DNA of 10,039 nucleotides, taken from the NCBI GenBank assembly GCA_003662645.1, contig QMYL01000017.1, positions 1 to 10,039 of the forward strand, written 5' to 3'. Positions 1 to 6,838 of this stretch are shown one piece after another. Positions within the stretch are counted from its first letter, which is position 1. Each line of letters starts with the position of its first letter. The notes beneath the pieces are model-generated. The model ran no database searches and had not been told where the DNA came from. It saw only the letters and a program-made list of their open reading frames with translations. The translations under genes were made by a program, and so were the position numbers. This DNA comes from Candidatus Bathyarchaeota archaeon. Lineage in GTDB: Archaea > Thermoproteota > Bathyarchaeia > Bathyarchaeales > B26-1.

Positions 1-1906
1 ACTTGGACATCTTCTCGCCCTCGATGGTCAACATGCCGTTGACACCGATACCCTTAGGCCAGAACCTCCTCGGAAATATTGCGACGTGCTGGAAGAGGAA
101 GAAGGACAGATGGTTCGGCACCAACTCCTTAGCAGAGACCCTCAAATCGACCGGATACCAATACCTAAACTCATCCCTCATCTCCCTCAAGATGGATGGA
201 TCAAGCCCAGAACTCTTAACCGCAGCCTCCAAATCCCCATCCTCAAGGAATATGTAATCGAAGACCTCATCCGTCAACTGTTCAGGCTTAACCCCATACT
301 TACGGATATGCTTAACAATCGTGTAGAAAGCCATATAGATTGTTGAATCACTCAAGGTCTCAACTATCCAGTCGGGGCTCCAGGGGAGGGGTGTTCCCAA
401 ACCGGTCCTACGGGCGCAGGCCCAATCATGGAGCCAATCTATCTTATCGTGGAAGTATTGCCTAGCAGACTCGGGGTAGATGTTCGCGTTATCGACAGCC
501 TCATGAGCCAGCCTCTTCCATTCTGGATCGGAGTACTTCAGGAACCATTGATCCGAGAGTATCTTAACTATGCATTTAGTTGTACATCTACACACAACCC
601 TCCTCGGGAGGTCGTACATCGAGTCGGCGACGCCCTCCCTCTTGAAGTCCTCGATCAACTCAGCCTTAACATCCCTAACCAGCCTACCAGCGTACTTACC
701 ACATATGGGCTTCAAAACCCCGGTGTGGAACTCCTTCTTGTAGATTATCGATGTGGCCTCATCAACCTTGGGATCAAACTGATCCCTAACACCCATCTCC
801 TCAACGATCTCAACAGCTGGATAGTCACCATAACCCTCAACACTGATCAACGAAATGGGCTTAATAGAATTGACGACCTCAACATCTATCCCAAACTTCC
901 CTAAGACCTCCGGCTTCTCAACCAGATCCCTAATCGCTATCCAATCGGCGGGGGCGTGGGCTGGAACGCTGTAGACAACCCCAGTGGCGGAGTCCGGGTC
1001 AACAAACCACCCGGGAAGTATCGGCAACATCCTGCCAGTAATCGGATCCTTAAAGTATTTACCTATCAGCTCAGAACCCTTAAACTCCCTCAGAATATCA
1101 ACCTTCTTCAACTGTTGGGAGAGCTTATAAGCGGCCTCCTTACTGATTATCCACCTCTCACCATCAACCCTAGCCTCAACATAGGTAGCATCAGGGTTTA
1201 TGAACATATTAGTGACCCCATAGATCGTCTCAGGCCTGAATGTAGCAGCTGGGAGATAGGCGTCGCCGAACTGAAACTTCAGTAGAGTATACTCCTCAGG
1301 TGAGACGCCCTCACCCTCCAACCTATCGTGGTCACCAGTAGGGCTCTCACACTTAGGGCACCAAACAACGGGATGGGTCCCCCTAACAACGTAACCCTTC
1401 CTACGCAGGGTCCTATACTGCCACTCTATAAAACGGCTGAAGGTGGGCTCAAGATATGTTGTGTGGAACTCCCTCCTCCAATCGACTGAGTAGCCTATCC
1501 TCCTAACGACCTCCCTACCCTCACGGGTATAATAGTTGGCCATGTAAACCGGATCGACGAACTTCTCCAACTCCTCATCAGGGACGCCATCGATCTCCCT
1601 CAAACCCCTTATAACATCCTCATCACCCATCTTAACCCTCAAGGCAGCCCCAACTATGGGTTCACCAGTCCAATGCCAAGCCCACGGGAAGAGCGTATTG
1701 TAACCGCGCATCCTCATGAACCTAGCGTAAACATCAACCCTAGTAGCCGTGAAGCCGTGTCCAATATGGAGAGGCCCATTCATGTAGGGAAATGGGAAGG
1801 TGACGAAGCACTTATCCCTACTCGGGTCTGGATCAGCCTCGAATATCCTAGCTTCCTCCCACCTTCTACGCCACTTCTCCTCTATACCCCTCCAATCCAG
1901 ACTCAT
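1..1906 (-). CDS. leuS: Leucyl-tRNA synthetase, archaeal type (partial, 3' end outside window)
   Basis: Class I cytosolic enzyme that attaches leucine to tRNA-Leu. I translated the minus strand from the ATG at 1906-1904 and got 635 codons with no stop up to the left edge. Seen: GPLHIGH (HIGH at residues 47-50), a WCPKC zinc-type pair at 183-186, the CP1 editing domain with TFRPETIYG (222-230) and GVVYSVPAHAPADW (309-322, with the conserved editing Asp at 321), a DQWFLKY block, and KMSK (632-635) at positions 2-13, where the window ends. Family enzymes are around 940-970 residues, so roughly a third lies outside, mainly the anticodon-binding and C-terminal domains. The start is supported by an AGGTGGT stretch upstream that overlaps the end of alaS. 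The gene begins 4 bases after the alaS stop, so cotranscription is likely. No in-frame TAG occurs in the part seen. Confidence 0.96.
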   Translation of the reverse strand, partial: MSLDWRGIEEKWRRRWEEARIFEADPDPSRDKCFVTFPFPYMNGPLHIGHGFTATRVDVYARFMRMRGYNTLFPWAWHWTGEPIVGAALRVKMGDEDVIRGLREIDGVPDEELEKFVDPVYMANYYTREGREVVRRIGYSVDWRREFHTTYLEPTFSRFIEWQYRTLRRKGYVVRGTHPVVWCPKCESPTGDHDRLEGEGVSPEEYTLLKFQFGDAYLPAATFRPETIYGVTNMFINPDATYVEARVDGERWIISKEAAYKLSQQLKKVDILREFKGSELIGKYFKDPITGRMLPILPGWFVDPDSATGVVYSVPAHAPADWIAIRDLVEKPEVLGKFGIDVEVVNSIKPISLISVEGYGDYPAVEIVEEMGVRDQFDPKVDEATSIIYKKEFHTGVLKPICGKYAGRLVRDVKAELIEDFKREGVADSMYDLPRRVVCRCTTKCIVKILSDQWFLKYSDPEWKRLAHEAVDNANIYPESARQYFHDKIDWLHDWACARRTGLGTPLPWSPDWIVETLSDSTIYMAFYTIVKHIRKYGVKPEQLTDEVFDYIFLEDGDLEAAVKSSGLDPSILREMRDEFRYWYPVDLRVSAKELVPNHLSFFLFQHVAIFPRRFWPKGIGVNGMLTIEGEKMSK

Positions 1907-1910
1907 ACTA

Positions 1911-4013
1911 TCAACCACCTAAAACATTCTTCAAGAAATCTCTAACCCTAACGAGGGCTTTATCAACATTCTCGACACGGCTCCCACCACCCTGGGCGAA
2001 GTTCGGCCTACCGCTCCCACCGCCACCAAGCTCGAGGGCAGCCTCCCTGGCGATGGCATCGGCCCTCACCCCACGTTCCATGGCTTCATCGCCAACCATA
2101 ACTATAACCCTACCACTCCTATTTATATGGAAGAGGACGGCGACAACTCTTGGATCGGACTTAACAAGCCTATCAGCAACCTTTATCAGCTGGTCAACCG
2201 GATCATCTGAGACTCTCATGACAAGCCTCAAACCGGAGATCTCCTCAGCCTCCCTAAGATACCTCTCAGCCATAAACCCAGCTATGAGATCGGTCAGCCT
2301 CTCCCTATCACGGCGCATCTCCCTCCACTCAGAGACCAGCCTCTCAGCAGCCCTATCAACCTTATCGAGCGGAACCCCAAGGGCCTCCGAGACCCTCATA
2401 AGCCTTGACTCGCCCTCATGTACAGCCCTCAAAGCTGGAAGCCCTGCGCTGAAGATTATCCTCTCAACGCCATCTTGGATCCTCTCGGTACGGAGTATCT
2501 TTATCAACCCCACCTCACCCGTAGTTCTGCAGTGGGTTCCACCGCAAGCCTCAACATCCCAATCGCCGCACTTGACAACCCTTATCTCCCTCCCAGGAAC
2601 GACGCCGCCCTGATAAAGGCGGAAGCCATACATCCTCTCAGCCCTCTCCCTGGGCATCCAGAAGGCTTCAACCTTAAGGTTCCTCATGACAGCCAGATTG
2701 GCCAGCTCCTCTATCCTTCTAACCTCCTCAACCGTCAGCCTCCTATAATGGGATATGTCCAGACGTGACCTATCGACGTCCTTCTGGGCTCCAGCTTGCC
2801 AAACATGTTCACCAAGAACCCTCCTAGCAGCCCCCATAACCAAGTGTGTAGCTGTGTGGTGTCTCATCAAGCTCAGCCTCCTCTCCCAGTCGATCTCTCC
2901 ATGAACCGAGGAACCCTCACCCGGCAACGGCCCATCCAGATAGTGAACTATAACCCTACCAAACTTTTGAACATCTACAACCCTGGAACGTTTTCCATCG
3001 AACTCGATATAACCGTGATCAGCGGGCTGTCCACCGCCCTCAGGGTAGAACGCGGTTCTATCGAGGACAACTCCCCCGTCACCCAGAACTCTCAGAACCT
3101 TAGCATCGAAGCTTGAAAGGTAGACATCCTTATAGTAGAGCGGCTCGGTTTCAGGTAGACCGGTGGTTTCCTCTGTCTCCCCCGGAGCCGCCTGCACGGG
3201 TTTGGGAGCCTTTATATGCCTCTCCGCAACGAGGCTGTAGAAGTTCTCCGGAACATTAACCTTCACGCCTTCGCCCTCAGCCATTCTACGAACTATCTCG
3301 GGCGTCAAACCATGGGAGTCGTATAACTCTATCAAGGTGCTGGTGGGAATCTCTTCATAACCCTTAGCCCTCAGCTCCCTTGAGATCCTCCTAACCAAGT
3401 TGTAGCCTCTACTTATCGTCTGCTTAAACTTTCCCCCCTCAACCGAGAGTATCTCAAGTATCTCATCCCTCATCTCCTTAAGGAGTGGGAAGTCCCTAGA
3501 CCAGTAGGATATCTGCATGTCGATTATATCGGGCAGGGAATCCTCGATGGACAACGCGTCTAAGAGGCGGTAGGTCCTCCTGACCATAAGCCTGGTTATG
3601 TAACCCTCACGGACATTAGACGGTATAACCCCTTCGGCGAGCAGGAAGGCCAGACACTTCGTGTGGTCGGTAACGGCGAAGACGTTTATGATCGGGTTCA
3701 ACTCCTCCATCAAATCTTCGGGGGCCATGCCAACCCTACTGGCGATGTACCTCCACCTGCTCTCCCTCTCAACACCCCTCTCCTTAGAGATGTTTATCAA
3801 ACCCGATAACTTAGAAACCTCGGCGAGGAGCTTATAGTCCGGCTCCGAGACCCCAGCTATGTCCATAATCTTCTTGAGTATATCCCCATAAACGGCGTGG
3901 AAGCAGCTCACCGAACCCTGAGAAAGCCACGTATACCTCTCGATCCCATAACCGGTATCAACGGTCCTTATCGGCAACTCCACGAACTGGTCGTCGATAA
4001 CCTTATACTTCAT
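1911..4013 (-). CDS. alaS: Alanyl-tRNA synthetase, C-terminal part downstream of the in-frame TAG
   Basis: Continuation of the class II alanyl-tRNA synthetase begun at 4682. The open frame from the first available ATG (4013) gives 700 residues, but AlaRS similarity runs in the same frame up to 4094, directly after the TAG. Those 27 codons include the conserved WSGGGNAGP glycine-rich motif, so an independent start at 4013 would drop part of the catalytic core. In full-length numbering I see motif 3 (GYGIERYTW, about 244-252), the beta-barrel signature FYPEGGGQP, the editing-domain metal ligands HxxxH (609/613) and CGGTH (713/717), and a glycine-rich C-Ala motif GGGGSGRPNFAQGGG near the end. 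All key residues are intact, which argues against long-standing decay. It ends in TGA at 1911-1913, 4 bases before leuS. An alternative reading is a split two-subunit AlaRS as in Nanoarchaeum equitans, but the missing core segment makes that less attractive. Confidence 0.93.
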   Translation of the reverse strand: MKYKVIDDQFVELPIRTVDTGYGIERYTWLSQGSVSCFHAVYGDILKKIMDIAGVSEPDYKLLAEVSKLSGLINISKERGVERESRWRYIASRVGMAPEDLMEELNPIINVFAVTDHTKCLAFLLAEGVIPSNVREGYITRLMVRRTYRLLDALSIEDSLPDIIDMQISYWSRDFPLLKEMRDEILEILSVEGGKFKQTISRGYNLVRRISRELRAKGYEEIPTSTLIELYDSHGLTPEIVRRMAEGEGVKVNVPENFYSLVAERHIKAPKPVQAAPGETEETTGLPETEPLYYKDVYLSSFDAKVLRVLGDGGVVLDRTAFYPEGGGQPADHGYIEFDGKRSRVVDVQKFGRVIVHYLDGPLPGEGSSVHGEIDWERRLSLMRHHTATHLVMGAARRVLGEHVWQAGAQKDVDRSRLDISHYRRLTVEEVRRIEELANLAVMRNLKVEAFWMPRERAERMYGFRLYQGGVVPGREIRVVKCGDWDVEACGGTHCRTTGEVGLIKILRTERIQDGVERIIFSAGLPALRAVHEGESRLMRVSEALGVPLDKVDRAAERLVSEWREMRRDRERLTDLIAGFMAERYLREAEEISGLRLVMRVSDDPVDQLIKVADRLVKSDPRVVAVLFHINRSGRVIVMVGDEAMERGVRADAIAREAALELGGGGSGRPNFAQGGGSRVENVDKALVRVRDFLKNVLGG

Positions 4014-4094
4014 GAAGACTAGGGTTGCAACCTCTAAACCGCGGACGACGCTCTCAACATCAGGTCCAGCGTTACCTCCACCAGACCAGACACC

Positions 4095-4097
4095 CTA
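4095..4097 (-). other. In-frame TAG (amber) codon 196 within alaS
   Basis: The codons read EEIIYK, TAG, GVWSGGGNAGP in one uninterrupted frame with no shift. Archaeal AlaRS sequences as I remember them have an acidic residue, usually Glu, after the (I/T)YK segment. A single G-to-T change in GAG would therefore explain the TAG. Possible causes are a sequencing or assembly error, a fresh nonsense mutation, suppression or readthrough, or pyrrolysine-type decoding. The window has no pyl genes and no obvious readthrough structure that I can identify. Confidence 0.9.
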
Positions 4098-4682
4098 CTT
4101 ATAGATTATCTCCTCAGATCTAACACACAGCTCCTCAGTCAAGAACTCATGGTGGTATCGAACCGTCTCATCCTTCCAGTAGACTTCCTTATCCGGGTAG
4201 TTGAAGGCGTGGTGGCCGCCCATCTCGAATATGGTAAGGTGTCTACCGAAGGTCGGCCCAACGTTATCTACATCCAGAAACCTCACGCAGGGTTGACTTA
4301 TCACTAAGGGATTTGCGGGCGGCGGTATAATGCCCTCAGTAACGTAAGGCTGAAAATCGATTATACTTGCATTCGTGAAGTATAGGTCGTCACGCCACCT
4401 AGCAACTATAGGGTAGGGTTTTATACGTTCATGTCCATTCCTCTCGAAGAATGAGAGGAATGCCTCCCTCATCTCCCTTAAGGTGTAGGCCCTACTGGTT
4501 GGAGGGTCACCTATAAACGTATACTCAGCGCAACCCTCACGCGTAGCCTCGCCGCAGAGCTCCTGATCAGGGTTCTGTGTCCAGAAGTACTCCCCACACT
4601 TGGGACAACGCTTCCTAACATAACCATACTCATCGAAGAATGGTATGTGATACTCATCCTCGCTGAAGGTTCTCAACGGCAT
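4095..4682 (-). CDS. alaS: Alanyl-tRNA synthetase, N-terminal part ending at an in-frame TAG
   Basis: First 195 residues of an archaeal AlaRS, which charges tRNA-Ala with alanine and edits mischarged Ser and Gly. Seen: the archaeal N-terminal extension with a Cys cluster (CPKC at 26-29, C43, C51), the start of the class II fold ([14 protein letters not shown], about 94-107), and motif 2 (QPCVRF 130-135, then [15 protein letters not shown] 146-160). Motif 3 and the glycine-rich core lie beyond the stop, so this piece alone cannot be an active synthetase. With the downstream part it spans 1911-4682, 923 codons, a normal archaeal AlaRS length. The start ATG at 4682 lies about 30 bases downstream of a TATA-like element, which suggests a leaderless or nearly leaderless transcript from its own promoter. 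It sits directly downstream of the L12 gene, an arrangement I recall from crenarchaeal genomes. Confidence 0.93.
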   Translation of the reverse strand: MPLRTFSEDEYHIPFFDEYGYVRKRCPKCGEYFWTQNPDQELCGEATREGCAEYTFIGDPPTSRAYTLREMREAFLSFFERNGHERIKPYPIVARWRDDLYFTNASIIDFQPYVTEGIIPPPANPLVISQPCVRFLDVDNVGPTFGRHLTIFEMGGHHAFNYPDKEVYWKDETVRYHHEFLTEELCVRSEEIIYK

Positions 4683-4707
4683 CTCTTCCCAACATTCCAG
4701 TAAGGCA

Positions 4708-4716
4708 TAATTAAAA
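4708..4716 (-). promoter_or_regulatory. TATA-like box of alaS
   Basis: Minus strand reads TTTTAATTA, centred about 30 bases before the alaS ATG at 4682. That spacing fits archaeal transcription beginning at or next to the start codon. The AT-rich character contrasts with the GC-richer coding DNA around it. It suggests alaS-leuS can be transcribed independently of L12. Confidence 0.5.
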
Positions 4717-4772
4717 TTATCTCGAACTCACTTAAGGAGTTTAAGGTTGTATCGATTCTAGAGAACGCTGCA

Positions 4773-4790
4773 GCTGACCGGAGGATCAGC
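4773..4790 (-). repeat. Small inverted repeat overlapping the L12 stop codon
   Basis: GCTGA (4773-4777) and TCAGC (4786-4790) are exact inverted copies around an 8-base loop. One arm contains the L12 TGA stop. An adjacent palindrome, GCTGCAGC, lies at 4767-4774. No U-rich tract follows on the minus strand, so this does not look like a classical terminator. It could be an mRNA 3'-end or processing structure, or chance. Confidence 0.3.
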
Positions 4791-5100
4791 CGAATAGGGC
4801 CCCAAGCCCCTCTAGGGCTTCCTCCTCCTTCTTCTCCTCTTCCTCCTCTTTAGGCTTCTCCTCTTCCTCAGCTGGAGCTGGCGCTGGAGCTGGGGCAGCT
4901 GGAGCGGCGGCCGCTGGCGCAAATGTCGGTGAGGATTTTATAGCCTCATCTATATCGATCTCGGCTAGGGATGCGACTAGAGCTTTAACCCTAACCGGAT
5001 CAGCGTTTATCCCGGCTGCCTCAAGAACCTTCGTTAGGTTAGCCTCATCAATCGGCTTACCAGCTCTATGAAGGAGCATGGCTGCGTATATGTACTCCAT
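4786..5100 (-). CDS. rpl12: Ribosomal protein L12 (archaeal P1/P2 stalk type)
   Basis: Acidic stalk protein of the large ribosomal subunit. It binds as dimers to L10/P0 and recruits translation GTPases. The 104-residue product has the full archaeal architecture: a helical N-terminal dimerisation domain ([18 protein letters not shown], then KVLEAAGI), an Ala/Pro hinge (about 60-77), a run of Glu and Lys (about 78-94), and the conserved C-terminal tail ending LGALFG. The start is supported by GGTGGAG just upstream. In many archaea L12 follows L11-L1-L10. Here the gene upstream is a PAS protein instead, with 156 bases between them, so L12 seems to have its own promoter. alaS follows 103 bases downstream on the same strand. 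Confidence 0.97.
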   Translation of the reverse strand: MEYIYAAMLLHRAGKPIDEANLTKVLEAAGINADPVRVKALVASLAEIDIDEAIKSSPTFAPAAAAPAAPAPAPAPAEEEEKPKEEEEEKKEEEALEGLGALFG

Positions 5101-5181
5101 ACTTCTCCACCTACACCTTTATTGATCAGGTCTCCCTATTCAACTTTTCTAATCCGGGAGCGGTGATCTTTCGTCAAAATG

Positions 5182-5202
5182 TTAAATCTAATACTTAAAT
5201 CT
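5182..5202 (-). promoter_or_regulatory. Tandem TATA-like boxes ahead of rpl12
   Basis: The octamer TTAAATCT occurs twice on the plus strand (5182-5189 and 5195-5202), reading AGATTTAA on the minus strand. Each copy resembles an archaeal TATA box. Transcription about 27 bases downstream would leave a leader of roughly 50-70 bases before the L12 ATG at 5100, containing the Shine-Dalgarno stretch. The duplication itself is seen; the promoter role is inferred. Confidence 0.4.
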
Positions 5203-5246
5203 GTCGCTCTAATCGTCACAGATGATAGATGGTTGCAAGCTACATT

Positions 5247-5261
5247 GATAACATGCTTATC
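5247..5261 (-). repeat. Small inverted repeat at the end of the PAS gene
   Basis: GATAA (5247-5251) and TTATC (5257-5261) are inverted copies separated by five bases, and one arm contains the TAA stop of the PAS gene. The position mirrors the inverted repeat at the L12 stop. It is short and AT-rich, so chance is a serious alternative. Confidence 0.25.
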
Positions 5262-6051
5262 TTTCCTCTACGCTTTTCAATGTCTTGACATCTCTAAGAA
5301 CCCTAATTATATCTGTAAGACTCTTCGTGATTATTGCTATTCCAATAGTTTTTCCTTCTCTGTCTTTTATGATGTTCCAGGAGGTTAATGTTGGGAAGAC
5401 GTCTCCATTCTTCTTCACGTGGCCAAGTCTTCCTTTAGCGTTTCCCTTCGTTAGCGCTTCGTTCTCAAGTTTCCTAGCAATTTCAGGTCTCTCGTACAGG
5501 TCGTGGATGTCCATTTCGATGAGTTCATTTTCTTCGTAACCATGCATCTCCGCCCATGCTGGGTTGGCGAAAATTATCTTTCCATTAGTATCCGTAACCG
5601 CTATTCCCTCTGATACTTGCTCCACAACGCTCGATAGAAGCCGCATTTGCCTCTGCATCTCCATATACTTGGTTATATCTCTGGATATTCCAACAATGCC
5701 TATTACTCTTCCGTGATCATTAAAGATCGGAACTTTAGTAGCTGATACCCAGCGGATAGTCCCGTTCTTAGTAACGATCTTTTCGATCTTGTTTATTAAC
5801 GGCTGCCCTGTCTCGATTATTCGCCTTTCGTCCTCATATGCCTCGCGTGCAAAGTCCTCAGCGTAAAAGTCGAAGTCGGTCTTTCCTCTCGCCTCCTCGG
5901 GGCTTTTAAGTCCCATATTTTTAGCATGAGCGTTGCTCACCATGATGAAACGTGAGGATGAATCCTTGAAGTATATCGAGTCGGGAATATTATCCATAAG
6001 TATCTTCAGGAGTCTACTATCGCTGAAAAATTTAGCTTCACCGCCGCTCAT
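5257..6051 (-). CDS. Stand-alone double PAS-domain sensor protein
   Basis: A 264-residue soluble protein made of two PAS domains and little else. PAS 1 (about 12-130) contains NIPDSIYFKD, NAHAKNMG, GKTDFDFY and a closing WVSATKVPIFNDHGRVIGIVG block. PAS 2 (about 136-250) contains VSEGIAVTDTNGKIIFANPAW, MHGYEENELI and a closing SWNIIKDREGKTIG block. A short helix (about 125-140) links them. PAS domains bind small ligands or cofactors and mediate protein contacts. No histidine-kinase, HTH, GGDEF or membrane segment is present, and the DNA after the stop shows no kinase remnant. It may be a partner for another signalling protein or a reduced kinase. The ligand is unknown. Start chosen at the ATG at 6051, with GTGATCC just upstream. 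Codon use is somewhat AT-richer than in the synthetase genes. Confidence 0.9.
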   Translation of the reverse strand: MSGGEAKFFSDSRLLKILMDNIPDSIYFKDSSSRFIMVSNAHAKNMGLKSPEEARGKTDFDFYAEDFAREAYEDERRIIETGQPLINKIEKIVTKNGTIRWVSATKVPIFNDHGRVIGIVGISRDITKYMEMQRQMRLLSSVVEQVSEGIAVTDTNGKIIFANPAWAEMHGYEENELIEMDIHDLYERPEIARKLENEALTKGNAKGRLGHVKKNGDVFPTLTSWNIIKDREGKTIGIAIITKSLTDIIRVLRDVKTLKSVEER

Positions 6052-6080
6052 TACGGATCACATTAAGGAGAAATAAACTT

Positions 6081-6088
6081 TATTAAAA
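6081..6088 (-). promoter_or_regulatory. TATA-like box of the PAS gene
   Basis: Minus strand TTTTAATA in a very AT-rich stretch (6072-6105), centred about 34 bases before the ATG at 6051. A transcript starting about 27 bases downstream would carry only a few bases of leader. Confidence 0.4.
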
Positions 6089-6129
6089 ATTTTTCTATAT
6101 TTTGAATTGATACTGTTAAGATAAGGTTT

Positions 6130-6790
6130 ATGTTGAGTTTTTTAGTGTTTAGCGGTTCTTAGGTTGTTGTGGCATGTGAATGCTGCAGGAAGAGTTTTAC
6201 GGATTTTACATCATTCTTTCTCCGCTGAGAAGCCTCGTAAACGGTCTTATCCTTCCTTTAGTGTTCTGAACAATCTCTTGATTTGGTTTTCTCAATCTAC
6301 ATGTGGTATGCATCCATTCCAGGCCTAAACTGTGAAGAGTATGATATCATGGTCCTATCAATTATGATTAACGCTTATCTATGCGTGACCTCAGAGCCTC
6401 CTTTAGGATGCACTCGCCGTTCATCGTTGACGCTGCCGGCTGGTATCAACGGCTAACACCTCCCTTAAATCCACATCTGCAGCGGCCTAGACGGACAGGT
6501 ATTGGCCGTTCCTTCAACTTGGCCTCATCTATAGCTATAACCTCCCTCACCTTAGGCTTAATGGATGGGTTACCCCTTCAACTTCCTAACCTAATAATAG
6601 ACGGCTACATGGCTAGCGGGAACCAAACCGTAGTTACGCCTGAAAATCTCGGACTTCTCAATGGCTTCGAGGAGCTAATCAGAAGAAACCGTAACAGACT
6701 GTCTCTAAAAGAGTAACCCCTCGAAGCCGCAAAAACTATCTTAACAGCATCCCTTAAGAAAGCAGTTGTTATACTCACCATCAGAAGAGA
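6130..6790 (-). pseudogene. Decayed DDE transposase, IS6/IS240-like
   Basis: No single frame is open, but minus-strand fragments in different frames line up in the order of an IS6-like transposase. VREVIAIDEAKLK (6512-6553) is the first catalytic Asp block. A frame change gives NGQYLSV and AAADVDLREVLAVDTSR (6436-6500). LIIIDR (6354-6371) is the second Asp block. YHTLHSLGLEWMHTT (6302-6346) follows. IKRLFRTLKEG (6251-6282) matches the usual N-x-IERLFRTLKER block, with Lys where the catalytic Glu is expected. NDVKSVKLFLQ (6183-6215) is the C-terminal helix region. A weaker match to the N-terminal HTH area lies at about 6600-6790. At least five frameshifts or stops separate these pieces, so it is inactive. 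I found no convincing terminal inverted repeats, so the element's outer ends are approximate. The family assignment is from motif recognition only. Confidence 0.72.
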
Positions 6791-6827
6791 GTGAGCTTCA
6801 TTAGTGTGTAGTTCTACTAACAATAAG

Positions 6828-6834
6828 GGTGATC
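6828..6834 (+). promoter_or_regulatory. Shine-Dalgarno site of the phosphoesterase gene
   Basis: GGTGATC, complementary to the conserved archaeal 16S rRNA 3' end, sits 4 bases before the ATG at 6839 and fixes that start. Confidence 0.7.
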
Positions 6835-6838
6835 TAGC

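Noticed and set aside
3..1945. Several plus-strand open frames opposite leuS
   Set aside because: They lie antisense to a clearly recognisable LeuRS, have no family features, and are explained by the codon bias of the real gene.
2053..3116. Plus-strand open frames of up to 186 codons opposite alaS
   Set aside because: They are antisense to conserved AlaRS editing and core domains. The low-complexity Ser/Thr/Leu/Pro composition is typical of shadow frames.
4095..4097. Global TAG-to-pyrrolysine genetic code
   Set aside because: TAG serves as a natural stop of the phosphoesterase gene, and no pyl genes or other internal TAGs are seen in this window. It is kept only as one explanation to test.
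4095..4682. Split AlaRS made as two subunits, as in Nanoarchaeum equitans
   Set aside because: The frame continues without a gap and the conserved GGGNAGP segment lies between the stop and the next start. A single disrupted or recoded gene fits better.
5101..5256. Kinase-domain remnant downstream of the PAS gene
   Set aside because: Translation of the minus strand here shows no H-box or ATPase motifs. The stretch looks like an AT-rich promoter and leader region for L12.
6381..6716. Plus-strand open frame of 111 codons in the middle gap
   Set aside because: Its complement carries the IAIDEAKLK and VDLREVLAVD transposase blocks, so the plus-strand frame is an accidental antisense reading of the relic.
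6052..6838. tRNA, CRISPR or attachment-site structures in the intergenic gap
   Set aside because: I found no T-loop-like sequence, cloverleaf arms, regularly spaced repeats or clear terminal repeats.
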